Assembly: GCA_029961685.1 (NCBI GenBank)
Contig: JARWKL010000007.1
Location: 1,942,708 to 2,006,707 of the forward strand
Length of the DNA stretch: 64,000 bases
Reading direction: 5' to 3'
Origin: Aristolochia californica
Taxonomy: Eukaryota > Streptophyta > Magnoliopsida > Piperales > Aristolochiaceae
This document shows, piece by piece, positions 24,239 to 36,307 of this stretch. The first letter of the stretch is position 1. Every line of letters begins with the position of its first letter. The translations under genes were made by a program, and so were the position numbers. The notes under the pieces are model-generated. The model made no database searches and was not told the DNA's origin. It saw nothing but the letters and a program-made list of their open reading frames with translations.

Positions 24239-26344
24239 TTATCTTCTTCTCGCCATGGACACAGGCGTTCCGTCGAACAATTCATCTATAAAAGACTCGA
24301 CCTCCTCCGGGCCGAACTTTATGTACTTCTCTGTCTGCCTCCCTGGGTGGAGGTACTGCTGGAATCTCCCCAAGAAAGAACGGTAGGCTGGCACCACAAC
24401 CGCTGATATTGAAACTCTAAGCTCTGACTGGAGCTGCTCGTCGCTTACCACCCAACAACTCTGAGTCTTATGGATTTCCTCAAAAAAAGCGTTGAAGCTC
24501 TTAAATCGCTCTTTGAGAGCAGGCTTATTAATGGTTCCTTTACCTTGCATCAACCCATCGTCCCTTAAGCACGCCAAGAGTTTGCTCCACGTCTCTCGCG
24601 TATAGTTCTTGTGGTACTGCCTCAGCTCCGACGAACGCTTCCGGTTGTCGCCCAACAGCGAATGTATCTCCGCCGACTTCTTTATCTTTTGCATTATGTA
24701 ACGGCCGTTGTTCATCAAGAAGATGTAGTTCAGGGACGGATCTTTGTACAGCTTTGACTTGGCTTCAAGACTGGAATCTAGAAGGTCCATGACTCCTGAC
24801 AGTTGCACCACAAATGCTGAACGAGGTGGAGGGGCATTAGCGGAAGCAAGTTGGCTCCCCGATTTCGGCGACTCGTCGACGTTCTCCAGTTTCTTGTGCT
24901 CCTGAAAGACCTGTTCTATAGTGTCTTTGTACCCGTCGCAAGCGTACTTCAGATAGTTCATCACGTAGCGGGTCAAGGGGTGAACGGCTCCCCCAGGGAC
25001 AGGGGTTTTACCGCTGTCGGCTTTGATGGAGTTCTCGAGGTCGGAGAAGCTGCCGACTGCTGCTTCACCTAGACGTGACCTGATTGTCTCAGTCTCCCTT
25101 TTGAGCTGAGCCAAGGTTTCCTCTAAGAAGAGCTCATCGATGTGTGGCATCAAGTCGCGTAGCGCCTCATTCAGGTCCAGAAATTTGAATAGTTTCTCCA
25201 CCGATCTCTTTGTCAACACGACGGCTTCTGCGAAGTTAAGGAGCTGTAAGACGACGCCGCGAGCGACGCTGCTCAGAATGCCGGCTCGGATCTCCGTCCT
25301 GTCTGAGAAAATCGTCTCGCATAGCTTTCCTTCATTGGGGAAGTGGACGGCAATGCAGCGCTTGCAGGCCTTGGTCCATGTCGTTATTTCTCCTTCAAGA
25401 GTTTCCCACGACATCTTCTGAATGTCGTCAATGCTGATCTTCTCCAAACCTAACTTTGTCATGCTCTCTTCCAGATCCCATCGTCGGATGATGCCGAAAA
25501 TATGGCAGCACTCGGCGACGTACCCGGCCGAGATCATGGCCGTGGCGATCTTGGTCAACCGGGACATGGTCTCAGGCGTGTATGCTGGGTGAGCCTCTCG
25601 TCCGGCGGAGTCCGGTTCCTGGACATTCCCTCGGTCTTGTTCTCGGGTGAAGACGAAGGAAGTCAGTTTCTTCGTCTTCGCCGTGACCAGCGCCGCTGTT
25701 GTGGATGGGACCTCCGCCTGATCTTGGTCTCCAGCGTGCCTACCTTCTTCGAGGAGCGAACGGAATTCATCTTCCAAGAACACCATCGCCCGATGCAAAG
25801 TGCCGCTGACACGATCAAGAGCGCCGGCGTACTTTGAACCGGTAGGGAACCCGGAAAGCTCCTCGTTGAGCTTCGATGCCTTCCGGACGGCATCGAGAAA
25901 GAGCGACTCGTCGGTAGATTCTGGGCACCACTTGCCGGGATCTTTCTCGGCCTCGTACTTGTCGATCTCTTCATCGATTAGACGATTGAATTTCTCGAAA
26001 CATTCCGGGACGTCCGGTGGATCGGGGATGTCCCTGGCGGCAGGGAGGGCTTCTACAAGCTGATCAACCTCGTCGAAGACTTTGCGGAAAATCGTCTCAA
26101 AGTCGATTTCTGTTTCCGTCGGTTCTTCCTCAGTCCTATCCTCGACATCTGCCTCAGCCTCACCCACTGCCTCTATATCAACCTCTGTTTCTGGATCTGC
26201 CTCTGCGTCTCCGTTTTCATTTTCTGTTTCTTCTTGTATCGTGTGAATCGGTTCAGTCTCAGCCAAGTCATGGGCATTTTGCGTGGCCTTCTCTACTTTG
26301 TTAGAGGGTCCGTTGGCGGATCTTGCCGAGAAAATTCTATCCAT
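24239..26344 (-). CDS. EXO70: Exocyst subunit EXO70 family protein, probably C clade
   Basis: A single 701-aa open frame without introns, start MDRIFSARSANG at 26344. EXO70 binds plasma-membrane phosphoinositides and tethers secretory vesicles as part of the exocyst. The N-terminal 30-80 residues are highly acidic (strings of Glu/Asp with GEAEADVED). FLDAVRKASKLNEEL and AMVFLEDEFRSLLEE then match the EXO70 N-terminal helices. The C-terminal half is the Exo70 domain, with LMNNGRYIMQKIK, FNAFFEEIHKTQSCWVV and VVVPAYRSFLGRF. It ends FGPEEVESFIDELFDG. The acidic extension and lack of introns resemble EXO70C1/C2, which regulate pollen-tube and tip growth, but clade needs a tree. About 20 bp past the start upstream the sequence becomes purine-rich leader. 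Confidence 0.95.
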   Translation of the reverse strand: MDRIFSARSANGPSNKVEKATQNAHDLAETEPIHTIQEETENENGDAEADPETEVDIEAVGEAEADVEDRTEEEPTETEIDFETIFRKVFDEVDQLVEALPAARDIPDPPDVPECFEKFNRLIDEEIDKYEAEKDPGKWCPESTDESLFLDAVRKASKLNEELSGFPTGSKYAGALDRVSGTLHRAMVFLEDEFRSLLEEGRHAGDQDQAEVPSTTAALVTAKTKKLTSFVFTREQDRGNVQEPDSAGREAHPAYTPETMSRLTKIATAMISAGYVAECCHIFGIIRRWDLEESMTKLGLEKISIDDIQKMSWETLEGEITTWTKACKRCIAVHFPNEGKLCETIFSDRTEIRAGILSSVARGVVLQLLNFAEAVVLTKRSVEKLFKFLDLNEALRDLMPHIDELFLEETLAQLKRETETIRSRLGEAAVGSFSDLENSIKADSGKTPVPGGAVHPLTRYVMNYLKYACDGYKDTIEQVFQEHKKLENVDESPKSGSQLASANAPPPRSAFVVQLSGVMDLLDSSLEAKSKLYKDPSLNYIFLMNNGRYIMQKIKKSAEIHSLLGDNRKRSSELRQYHKNYTRETWSKLLACLRDDGLMQGKGTINKPALKERFKSFNAFFEEIHKTQSCWVVSDEQLQSELRVSISAVVVPAYRSFLGRFQQYLHPGRQTEKYIKFGPEEVESFIDELFDGTPVSMARRR

Positions 26345-26879
26345 TCTTCCTTTCCTCTCTGATTTCTTTGTGTTTTTACGGTTTAGAAATGGAGACGGGT
26401 AGGAGAAGAGAAAGAGAGAGAGGCCGGTAATCCAGGAAACGGGGGGAATTCAGGAGAAGGGATTGAAAAACATGGAAATGGTTATTGAAGGGAGGGAATG
26501 CAGGGAGAAAGAGGAGGAGAGTTCGTTCATTCTTGTTCTATTTTGGACCACAATTTTCGTAGGGTGGAGTTTTCCCTGATACTTAACAGCCCATTTAAAA
26601 GGCGTTTCAACTAGCTAATTGACAGTGTTAAGAAGTATGATGTTTTTCTTTATGTTACTTTAGTTCTCTTGCATTATTTATAAGAAACCCTAAGGGCAAG
26701 CTTGTAACTTATATTCATTTCATGATATACAAATAAGATTAGAGAGGAGCTTGACTCATTCAAGACTTAAAGTCAAACCTTTGGTGCTTATATGCAAAAA
26801 TTAAAGTAAACCAATTAACAAATGCACAAATCACAATAGAAGAGAAAAATAAATAAATTATTCTAGATGCTTCCCTATT
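26345..26879. other. EXO70 upstream region
   Basis: GA-rich leader near 26390-26520, then AT-rich sequence. No other gene seen. Confidence 0.4.
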
Positions 26880-28343
26880 GGTCCTCATGGCCCAAGTGTT
26901 AGCTCAGGCGGCTTCTAAAGAGAAGGGTGAATTGAGGTTTGTTATCAATGTTCCCCTATTGGTATTCACCACCCAAGAACCCATGTTTGTGAAATTCCAC
27001 TCTATTAGCTCAAAATTTTACAAGAAAGATATTTCGGCTCTTCTTAAAGCCACATGTGTGCTCAGATACATGATTGAGGTAGATTCTATCTCTTCAATCT
27101 AGATTCAAGGTTCTAGATGAACTTATCATATAAAATCAAAAGATTACAACAAAAATGAAAACCTTGCACCCTTTTGAAGATTGGAGAGACAATCTTCTCA
27201 TTTGAGATGTCCAAGCCTCCACACTTTGATGCACACTTTGTAAAGATTTGGAGCTTGTCTAAGATAAATGGAAGGAGCGAATTTGAGAGGAATGGTGAAG
27301 ATATGCAAAAACTGCCTTTTCTCTGTAAAAAATGAACTCAATATGGAACTTCAAGATGGAAAGATTAGAATTGAGTAGGACTGCCAATAAATGCTCATTA
27401 ACTCCTTAAGTGGACATTTGAAAAAAAATATAAGTTGCCCAAGCCAAACTAACAATTTTTTTCCCATTTGTAAAAAAGTTAGCCTAATAATGATTGATCA
27501 GTGAAAAGTGATTGATCGATCAATCGTGCATATAGGCTATATTTTTATCAGAAATGGCTTATTGATCGATCGATGCAATAGTGATTGATTGATCATGCTT
27601 TGCATTTACTGGTTGTGCAATACAAGTGTGATCGATCAATATAAGGAGGTTGATCGATCATGCTTTGTGTCCCCGATGGCATTGTTCTGCCTAATTGATA
27701 GATCATACTTTTGAAATTTTTTTATGTCTGGACAAGTATGATTGATAAGTCCCACAGTGGATGATCGATCATGCTTTATAACACAATCTGGTGTAGTTCA
27801 GGTCGATCAATCAATGTTCAGCTATTGATCGATCATGCTTTGTAATTCTTACTAGTGCACATTCTGGTTGATCGATCATTGGTAAGTACTAATCGATCAA
27901 TCTAATGCCAGTTTTTATAATTGACATTCAATGCATGAAAGAAGTAATTCCTAATTTATTATAACATGTTTTAAGGATGGTTATGCATGCCTGAAACATA
28001 TTGTAGATGAAAATGACTTAAGGCTCCAAAAATTTCAAGTTGTACCTCAATTTTGAAGTCTTGGGATTGTTCTCTTTACACGTTTAGAGTCTTGATATTT
28101 TCGAAGTAACTTGGACTCTAATCTTTAGTTCTTCATTTATTTTCTTGAGGGTATTTCTTCAAGATGACTTAACACACGATTAAAGCTAGCAGTCTTGATT
28201 TGACTATATCAGTTCTTTTGCATAGACCTTGGTTTTTGTGTCTCTTGAAGGATATGCATATGAAATGCTCAATTTGCAATTTGTTAGATCAATTAAGTTT
28301 TTTTATCATCAAAATATGGATGGGAGTCAACACTTGATCAACA
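26880..28343 (-). mobile_element. Long LTR with dense TGATCGATCA array, copy B
   Basis: Second copy of the LTR family described at 21300. Its right end on the minus strand starts TGTTGATCAAGTGTTGACTC (28343), a typical TG start. The segment 27485-27905 carries the densest motif array: at least six TGATCGATCA and several one-base variants, often continued as TGATCGATCATGCTTTG. The left boundary is approximate. Confidence 0.55.
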
Positions 28344-28379
28344 ACAAGAACTATTGCTCAGGAAAAAAAATCACTAATA

Positions 28380-29501
28380 AGTTCTATTAAATGAAATTTG
28401 ACACTAAAGAGATTTTGGCTCTCTTCTAAGCCATATGTAACGCCTAACTATATGAATGTAATCTCTCCTTGAGATTTTACACCTATATTACAGCTCTACT
28501 AAGCTTCCTTTTCAAATAAGGGATCTAGAATACCTTTGAGAGAATACAAGGAAAATAGAACAAGAAAAAGGATACTTACACCCTTTTGGAATGGAGAAAC
28601 AACCTTCTCCTAGTGGTTTGCAAGCTTCCAATCCTTTGATGCACAAAAATGGAATGGTGAAGCTTAAATGCCAGGATGCAAATTGATTTTAAGAGAGAAA
28701 AAGAGTTTTTGCAAGAATTTCAGCTCTATTTCTCTCAAAAAGAGTTTGTGAATGATTTTCAAGTGAATAAGGTTGTTGAATGCAATAAATAACCAATAAA
28801 TTCTCAAGTTACTGTTCCTAACGAGTTTGAAGAGGCATTTATAGGTTTCTGATGCAAACTAGCAATTTTTTGAACGTTTACAAAAAACTACGAAAAGTGC
28901 TAATCAAACATTGGAAAGATATAATTGATCAACCATGTGTAACAATTATATTTTTAGGTTTTCTAAGCTTGTTGATCAATCAAGGTATCAATGAATGAGT
29001 TTTCAACCTTATAGAATACTCATTGATCAATAAACCCAATTTGATTGATTGATCATGCTTTAAAGTTCTTAAAATTCAGGATTATGAGTGATCAATCTCT
29101 CCATACAATACTAAGGATTTAGCAAATTTACAAATATTTATGTGCATCATTTAAACATTGTTTTGGAAATTGTTTATGTCCTAAAGCTCGAATGCTCTTG
29201 TGTACCTTAGTTTTGGAATTTGATGGTTGTCCATAAACATTGCTAGATTTCTTGAGATATTTCTAAGGCACTTAGGCACTAGTCTTCAAGTGTTCAATCT
29301 TTACTCATGGGTGCTTCTTCAATATGACTTGAAATGTTGTGAAGTTCGTGGTCTTATCTTGAGTTTTTCGGTTCTTTATGCAGACCTTAATATTTTTCTC
29401 TTAAAGGAATTGCATTTGAAATACTTGATTTTTAAATATTAGTAAAAATATAGAAGTTCTTTTATCATGAAAATATGGATGAGGATCAACCTATGCCAAC
29501 A
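28380..29501 (-). mobile_element. Long LTR, copy C
   Basis: Third copy. On the minus strand it starts TGTTGGCATAGGTTGATCC at 29501 and is preceded by a purine-rich AAAAAAGAGGTAGAT that fits a polypurine tract. The motif-bearing part is 28920-29100. It lies back to back with copy B, with only a few tens of bases between. The layout (TGTTGGCATAGG, ATGATAAAAG) resembles SIRE/Maximus-type Copia LTRs from memory. Confidence 0.6.
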
Positions 29502-30560
29502 ATCTACCTCTTTTTTACTATGACAAAATCTAACTCCATAAAAACTAAGACTCGTAATCCCTTAAGTTTTAGGAATATGCTCCCCATGAATATGTGCATA
29601 TATGTTTAAAGTTGTGTTTAAGTTTAGTGTTGCTTTCTCTCCATTTTTGTCATATAGAAAAAAAAAATTCAAATAAGGAAGAAAGATAGATGCACTCAAG
29701 ATATGGCTCAAAGCCTTGCATTCATATTTCAAATGTTTGTATAAAAAATATTGAAGCATAAATAATATGACCATAAGTAAAGGATATTCAACAAGTACAA
29801 CAGAGGGCAATGCTATGTAAAAAAAGATGCTAGTCGTAGTGAATTCTAATGCTAGACCTGTGGGGTTGAGCCTCATAGATAGATGAAGTTGATGACAGAG
29901 TGAAGGAGGTTTTAATCATTTTTGCCTTCCTTGAGCTTGACTTGAGTAGATTTGATGTGGCCGCATGTTTCCTTCATATATGTTATGTCATTCTCAATTT
30001 GTGTGAGGCGGTTGGACCTAGAGGAGTCGGCATTTCTATTTCTCTTAATAAATTGATATCTATCCTCTTGTGCCCTATCAAGACTGGCCTCATCTCTCAA
30101 AAATTCATCCTCTTCAATTGCTTTCCCACTTAAGTGCTTGGACACCCATCAAGCGTTCGCTTTCTCAAATACAAATTTGCTTGCCTTTAGCTCACTAATG
30201 GGCATCTTCTTGATGAGTACATAGATCTCCTCCTACTCAAGGGCAATGTTGTGGTGCTCCAAGATCATAGTAATAACTTGTCCAAAAGGGAGGCCATCTA
30301 CCCTAATGTTGTTCGCTACGTCTACCATCTATAGGAAATTGAACTGTGCAAAGTTGAAATAGATATGATAGGTCAATGCCTAGAGCCAAAAAATATCACT
30401 GGTGGTCAATTTGGAGAAGGTGCATTTCCTCGAATTGAGGATATGTGTCACTATCTTCATTAAGAATCGAAGCTCCATGCTAAGATCCTTGATGTTTCTA
30501 GAGAGAGATTTTAACATCAAAAGAATCAATTGTCATGTTGATAGCCTACTTTTTGTGAAA
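29502..30560 (-). pseudogene. Retrotransposon 3' region with decayed extra ORF
   Basis: Minus strand, immediately upstream of the PPT and LTR copy C. Broken frames carry stretches such as VSKHLSGKAIEEDEFLRDEA, a hydrophilic coiled-coil-like RLTQIENDITYMKE, and further up LRRWPPF-like text interrupted by stops. This position and style match the extra (env-like or plant transposon protein) ORF of SIRE-type Copia elements, but I cannot verify homology. No intact product. Confidence 0.4.
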
Positions 30561-30849
30561 ATTTGAATTTTAAGCCAATCTTTTCCTTTTTTTTTTGGTT
30601 GCTAATTATATTTTTCCCAACTCTTCTATTTTTTTTCTAACTATGGTGCAAGTCTTTACAAATATGAGTCCTTTTTGTTGGTCTTCTAAATTTCTATATC
30701 CCTTTTTTGTCAAGACTAGTAACTCTCATTAATCTATTAATTTTTTTATGAGCGCCTTCTTCTTATTTGGAAGTATGAGGGATGTTATTTTTAACTTACA
30801 TCCTTAAGTTCATGTAAAACCTCTACTATTTTTTAATATTTATTATTAT

Positions 30850-31620
30850 TTATCACTTCAAAGCAATGTTTGTAGACCCATTACCTACAAAGAACAGGAG
30901 TGCACCCAACATCCAGTGTGAGTCAAGTTTTTCTATTCATTGAAGTGGTAATTCTTCCTACATTACCCTTAAATTGTGAGTAGTCTTTTTTTGTGCCCTA
31001 AATAGGGTCTTTTTCGCCTTTTAAATTGAGAAAAAAAATTGTTTAGACTTTGACAATGTTTACTAGTATATAGAGCTTTGTTGTTTGGCTAGAAGTCCCT
31101 TTTCTTCGCCTATATTTATTTTGTTCAAGTTGGGACTTTATGTCTTTTAATTCCTAGCTTGAGGGAGAGAAGTAGAAGAAGAAGAACAAGAAAGATTATT
31201 TTATTTCACATGTTATGGTAAACTTTTTGTGAGCAAAATATTTAAGTAAGGAGGAGAATAATATGAAGAATTTTTCAGCCAAAGAAAGTTTGAAGACTAA
31301 GAAGCTTTTTCTTTGCAAGTTGAAGTTACAAAATTCATCTTGAGGGAGAGTTTTGAAGAACAAACATGGAAGAGTATTATTTTCTCCCATAGAAAGGAGT
31401 CATATGGGAACAAGGTTCAGCCAAAGACAAATTTTAGTATTACTAGACTTTTTTAGTTTTTCTAAGATTTATTTTTTAAGAGTTATACATTGGGTCTAAA
31501 GGGGATATTGGTTGTTTAATTTAACTCAAATTTTATGTATTCTCTTTATTATAAATGGAAAACCAGTGTATTCAATTTATATCAATCAATAAATTATTTT
31601 CTTTCTCTATAAATTTAATA
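30850..31620 (+). mobile_element. 3' end and LTR of the non-autonomous element family
   Basis: Runs parallel to 44500-45235: AGGAGTGCACCCAACATCCA, then TAGAGCTTTGTTGTTTGGCT, ACAAGAAAGATTATTTT, CACATGTTATGGTAA and the purine tract TCTTGAGGGAGAG at about 31337. The LTR follows from about 31350 and contains TTATTATAAATGG. Only the 3' half is present. Confidence 0.6.
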
Positions 31621-31649
31621 AGGTTTATTTGTAGAAAGATAAATTTAAA

Positions 31650-33000
31650 ATATTTGATGTATGCCTCTTTTCAAAATGAAATCAAGATTCAGTTTGGTGT
31701 TTCCATTAAAATATTTTGTACGGATAATGGATTGGAGTTTATGAATTCTCGTGTTACTGCTTAATGCTCTTTTCATGGCATGTGCATCAAACATATTGTG
31801 TTTTCCCTCAACAAAATGGTGTGGCAAAGTGCAATAATAGACATCTACTAGATGTTGTGCATACTATTTTCTTGTATATAAGTGTTCCTAAATTTTTTTG
31901 AATGAAACAATTCTTACTACCTATTATTTGATAAATTGAGTTCCTTCTTCTATCTTGCATGGTCGTATCCCTTTCAAAGTTCTTAAATCTCATATGCACT
32001 TATTTGAACCTCATCTGCATATTTTTAGTTGGACATGTTTTATTCAAGTTGTTGGCCATTCTCTTCATAAATTGTTTCTTCATGGTCTTAAATGTGCTTT
32101 CTCGGGGTACTCTTGAACCCCAAAAAAAAAAAAAAATTGTTATAATCTTATTAATAGAAAATACTATATTTCTACAGATGTTACACTTTTTAAGGTTATT
32201 TTTGTATTTTGTTTGTTCTTCTTGTGCTCATTTTGGTTTGGATTCAGTTCTTGTTCTTATGCATTGTTTTGTTTTTGAGAGTGATGCTTTGAGTCAAGGG
32301 AAACCTAGTATCTTACGTTCTAGTCATATTTTGTTGGTGGACTTGCCCTACTCTTAGCCTACACCAGTGCCAGTTTGTCTTCCTATTTCTTTGCGCAAAT
32401 TGTTTAACTCTATACTCAATCTATGTAGGAAGGATTTTTTTATGCCGACTATACAAGATCTAAACTTGATAGACACTCCACTAGTGGTTTTTGTACCTTT
32501 TTCAGAGGAAATCTAGTAATATAGAGACGTAAAAAGCAGACTATTGCAGCCAAAGCATAATACAAGGCAATGATTCGTACTACATGTGAGCGTATATGGG
32601 TGAAATCTTTGATACAAGTGTTTGGGTTTCCTATGCAAACACTTATGGAAACGATAATTATATTGGTATTTTTATTACCAACAAAACGGTGTTTCAATAA
32701 AGGATAAGACACATAAAAGTTGATTGCCATTTCATTCGAGATGTGGTACTAAATATGATATTTTTACAAAGACATTACATAAGAAAGATTTTGTATATTT
32801 TTGTAGCAAGCTGGGCTTACATGATAATTATGTTAAAATAATAAGGGCAATTTGTTCTTACTCGTAGGTTTGTACACACATTATTAATAAAATTGAATTG
32901 AGGTTTCTCTAACCTTAAGTACGACACTCTCTTAATTCAATCACCCATTGGATTCTTTGTATTTCATCGATTATATCATTTTTCTTAATTTACAACAACA
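31650..33000 (+). mobile_element. Decayed Ty1/Copia: integrase and RNase H fragments
   Basis: Integrase core pieces appear at 31670-32130: FGVSIKIFCTDNGLEFMNSR, PQQNGVAKCNNRHLL, and PFKVLKS-like text after a frame change. The RNase H end appears at 32440-32830 (SKLDRHSTSGF, RTTCERIWVKSLIQVFGF). Reverse transcriptase is missing, so there is a large internal deletion, and stops are frequent. An LTR-like start TGTTAAAATAATAAGGGC at about 32830 runs to about 33000. Confidence 0.7.
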
Positions 33001-33630
33001 AATGTAAAAACATCTTATTAGTTTTGATTGTTAGAGGAAGAGTGAGGACATAGAAAGTTGAGAAAAGAAGCTACTTCTTGATGGATGAAGCTCAAGCTAA
33101 AGAAGAGAGACTCGAAAATAAGTTGAATTTTTTTTTGTAATTGTTTCTCTTATCCTATTGATTTGATTCTAAAGATTCAAAATTTTAAAATTTTTATGAT
33201 AATATTAAAATGAAAACATGATTGTAAATGAGTTAAACTTGATTGCAATGTTATAAATAACCTCTACATGAAAAGAACAAAAGAGTTGGGTACAACTACC
33301 CTTTGTTGGACTTTAATCCAACATCCTTTCCTCTTTTCTATAGAAGGCCGGATCTTTCTTCTTCTGTTTTTTAAAAATGGACACAATGTATTAACCTTGG
33401 GTTGGTCCCGTTCAATCACATGGAGCCAAATTCCTTTACAATTCTACATAGAGCCAAACCTTTTGTTTGTCGGTAAGAATTATTATGCCAATTTCAGATT
33501 AGTTCTCTCATCTCAACGTTCCGTATATTCTGCATGTAAACAGCTCATGATAAAAGATGCAAATTAAACCAAGAAAAAACAAACCCTGAAAGAAATTCAC
33601 TTGCATGACAATGAGAAGAATAATATGAAA
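33001..33630. other. Intergenic, downstream of the hydrolase gene
   Basis: Holds the hydrolase 3' UTR at its right edge. No element or gene recognised otherwise. Confidence 0.4.
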
Positions 33631-36073
33631 TCAACTTGCAATATTACTAGCTCTTGGGTTCATAAGATATGAATGTGCAAAGGCAGCATGAATTGCAGCC
33701 CCAACAGGTAGAGCATCTTCATCAATAGCATAATAAGGGCTATGTGGAGGATGAGGAGATCCAATCTTCTCATTCATTGTACCCAAAAGAATAAAGGTTC
33801 CTGGTATCTGGTCCATATAGAAGGCAAAATCCTCACTACCCATAATAGGCTGAGCTATGTGGATATTCTTCTCACCAACAATACTAATAGAGACACGGCG
33901 AACATGTTCGTAAATCTTCTCATCATTCACAGTTGGAGGAATCATGGGCTGCTCTTTGTCAAAGAAGTCTAACTCGGCCCTGCATCGGTGCACAGCTGCC
34001 TGCCCAGTGATTACCTAACAGAGGGAAGAATATTTGATGTTGTTTCTTGGTTATTCAAATATTATTTTTATCGAAATAATGTTTTAGAAAAGTGAGGTTA
34101 AGAGCTGAGTACCTCTTGAATTCTTTGTTTTAATGCATAGAAGCTCTTTTTACGAAATGCCCTGAAAGTGCCGCCAACTGTTACTGAATCAGGAATGATA
34201 TTGTAAGCACTGCCTCCATTGATGTGGGACACTGAAACCACCTGTGGAATGGTTCAAATAATTTTATATTGGCAATAAATGTATGGAGCAAGGCCAAAAA
34301 AGGATCTTGATAGTGTTACAAGAGTGCAGTAGTTGTATTCTTCTGTTCAATTGGTAACGTGCTACGAGCCGTTATGTGAATCAACAGTGACTATAAATAG
34401 TAGAACTTTACTGAAGGTGTAAATGTCACCAACTGGAATGAATGTTAATAGCAAATGACAAGGTTTTCAAAGGGGATTGAGAAGTATGTTAATAAGATTA
34501 TGCAAGCTTAAGAATGGAATACCTGTGAATCTAGAGGATCTGCCTCCCTTGAGACAAGTTGTTGTAAGCTGATTACTGAAGATGATGATGCCAAAACAGG
34601 GTCAATTGAAGATTGTGGAATAGCTGCATGGCCTCCTTTTCCACTAATCTTTGCTTTGAAGTGTCCACAGCCAGCTAAGAAGTCTCCAGGTTTTGAAGCC
34701 ACTACTCCTGTGGGATAGTGAAACCCCAAGTGGATGCCAAAAATAGCCTCTACATTTTCCAACACCCCTTCTTTGATCATTTTCCAAGCTCCTGTTCCTT
34801 GTTCCTCAGCAGGTTGAAATATAAGAACAACTGTTCCCTGCAATGTTCAGGCCATTTCCATGATGCTATGTAAAAATGCATCCAGAGTTAGTGTTATTCC
34901 AATTAACTTCCCCACTTCCCTTGTGTTTAGTCGTATCAACATACTGCTTTCACCTGAAAGGACTTCTTTTTCTCCTCAAGAAGCTATCTCAATACTACAT
35001 TGACCTTCCATCTCAATTTTGGTATCTCAAGTAGTTTGAATTAGAGAACTTAATAAACAACAAAAAAAAAAAAAATTGCTTTTGAAGTTTGTGCACAACT
35101 TGGGTGGGATGGTGTGCTATAAGCTGTCTTATAGCTTTTATCATTCACTGGAATTTTTCAGGGCAGGCCAAAACAGAGGAAATTCGATGATATACTCAGC
35201 CATTTCTTGATAATAACCAGTTTAGAAGGCATGGAAAGATAAATTTGGGGGAAGAACTACCTGTAATGTACTGCAGAGTTGTTGAAGTATCCTTGCAGCT
35301 CCAAGGAGCATGCTAACATGTGCATCATGCCCACAAGCGTGCATTTTCCCTGCTATTTTGCTTTTATGCTCCCATTCTACCAATTCCTGCGCATAGGTAA
35401 AAAACTAATTATCTGCCGCCTAATAGGTAGTAAAAAAGAAAAGAAATTCTCAATTATCCTAGTTCGAGCGAAGATGTAATAAATCTGTTATTTTATCTTT
35501 TCCATCTCATAAAAGTGTCAATCCTACTGTGGTGTCGTCTGGGTACTGCCACATTGAAGCAGGCTTGATTTTCATTAAAATTTTCCTTGCTCTTCCTGTG
35601 CCATATAATCAGTAATCGTACAAAGTAAGACGAATCAACAGCAGACTCACCTGGATTGGTAAAGCATCCATGTCTGCTCTGAGAGCGACGAATGGAGGAG
35701 AACCAGAGCCAGTAAATGCCACAACGCCGGTTCCAGCGACCGGCCATCGATAACGAATACCCATCTTGTCCAGCTCCCGTCTAATGAGACTACTGGTTCG
35801 GAATTCTTCATAAGCCAACTCTGGGTATTCATGAATCTCCCTTCTTATATTTTTTATCCACTTGACTGTCTCGGGCAGATTAGCCAATCGAACTATCTCT
35901 TCGACTATGGACGATTCCTCGAGTAGGCTGCTTCGGTTCAATGAGCTGGACCAAACGACGCCATTTTCACTGGAATTTGATGTTTCCGTTTGCTCACCTT
36001 GGAGAGCAGTAGCACAGGTGACGAGGAGAGGCAGCAGGGCGAGAAGAATAGAGAGACAGGATAAAAGATCCAT
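33631..36073 (-). CDS. IAA-amino acid hydrolase ILR1-like (M20 amidohydrolase)
   Basis: Five exons in transcription order: 36073-35651, 35386-35261, 34837-34523, 34241-34113, 34014-33631; 458 aa. The family releases free auxin, or jasmonate, from amino-acid conjugates, usually in the ER. A signal peptide (about 1-24) is followed by [46 protein letters not shown] and the metal site CGHDAH (C159, H161, H164). Next come AEEQ (catalytic and metal Glu pair, 194-195), [32 protein letters not shown] and the last metal ligand in HSP (H422). All expected ligands are present, so it should be active. It ends NPRASNIAS, without a KDEL-like retention signal. It resembles IAR3/ILR1/ILL members; exact subgroup and substrate are not settled by sequence. 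Confidence 0.95.
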
Positions 36074-36307
36074 TCAGTCAAGGAGAAACTACTCTGCTTA
36101 AGAAAATTGCTTGTGAATTTTTTTTCTTAAAAGCAAAAAAAGGGCCGTGTTTTTCGTGTGGGAACGGATAAGAAACGCAACAGTTGTAAACTGATTCTTG
36201 ACCTGAGATCATCTTGTATTGTCAAAATCATAGCAGAAGCTTCTTTCATCCACTTTCGCAGTAGAAATAGAGACGTTTCCTTGAATGTTTCCTTTTTAAG
36301 TTTTTAA

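Noticed and set aside
25502..26063. Plus-strand frames over the EXO70 gene
   Set aside because: They are opposite-strand shadows of a conserved 701-aa coding frame.
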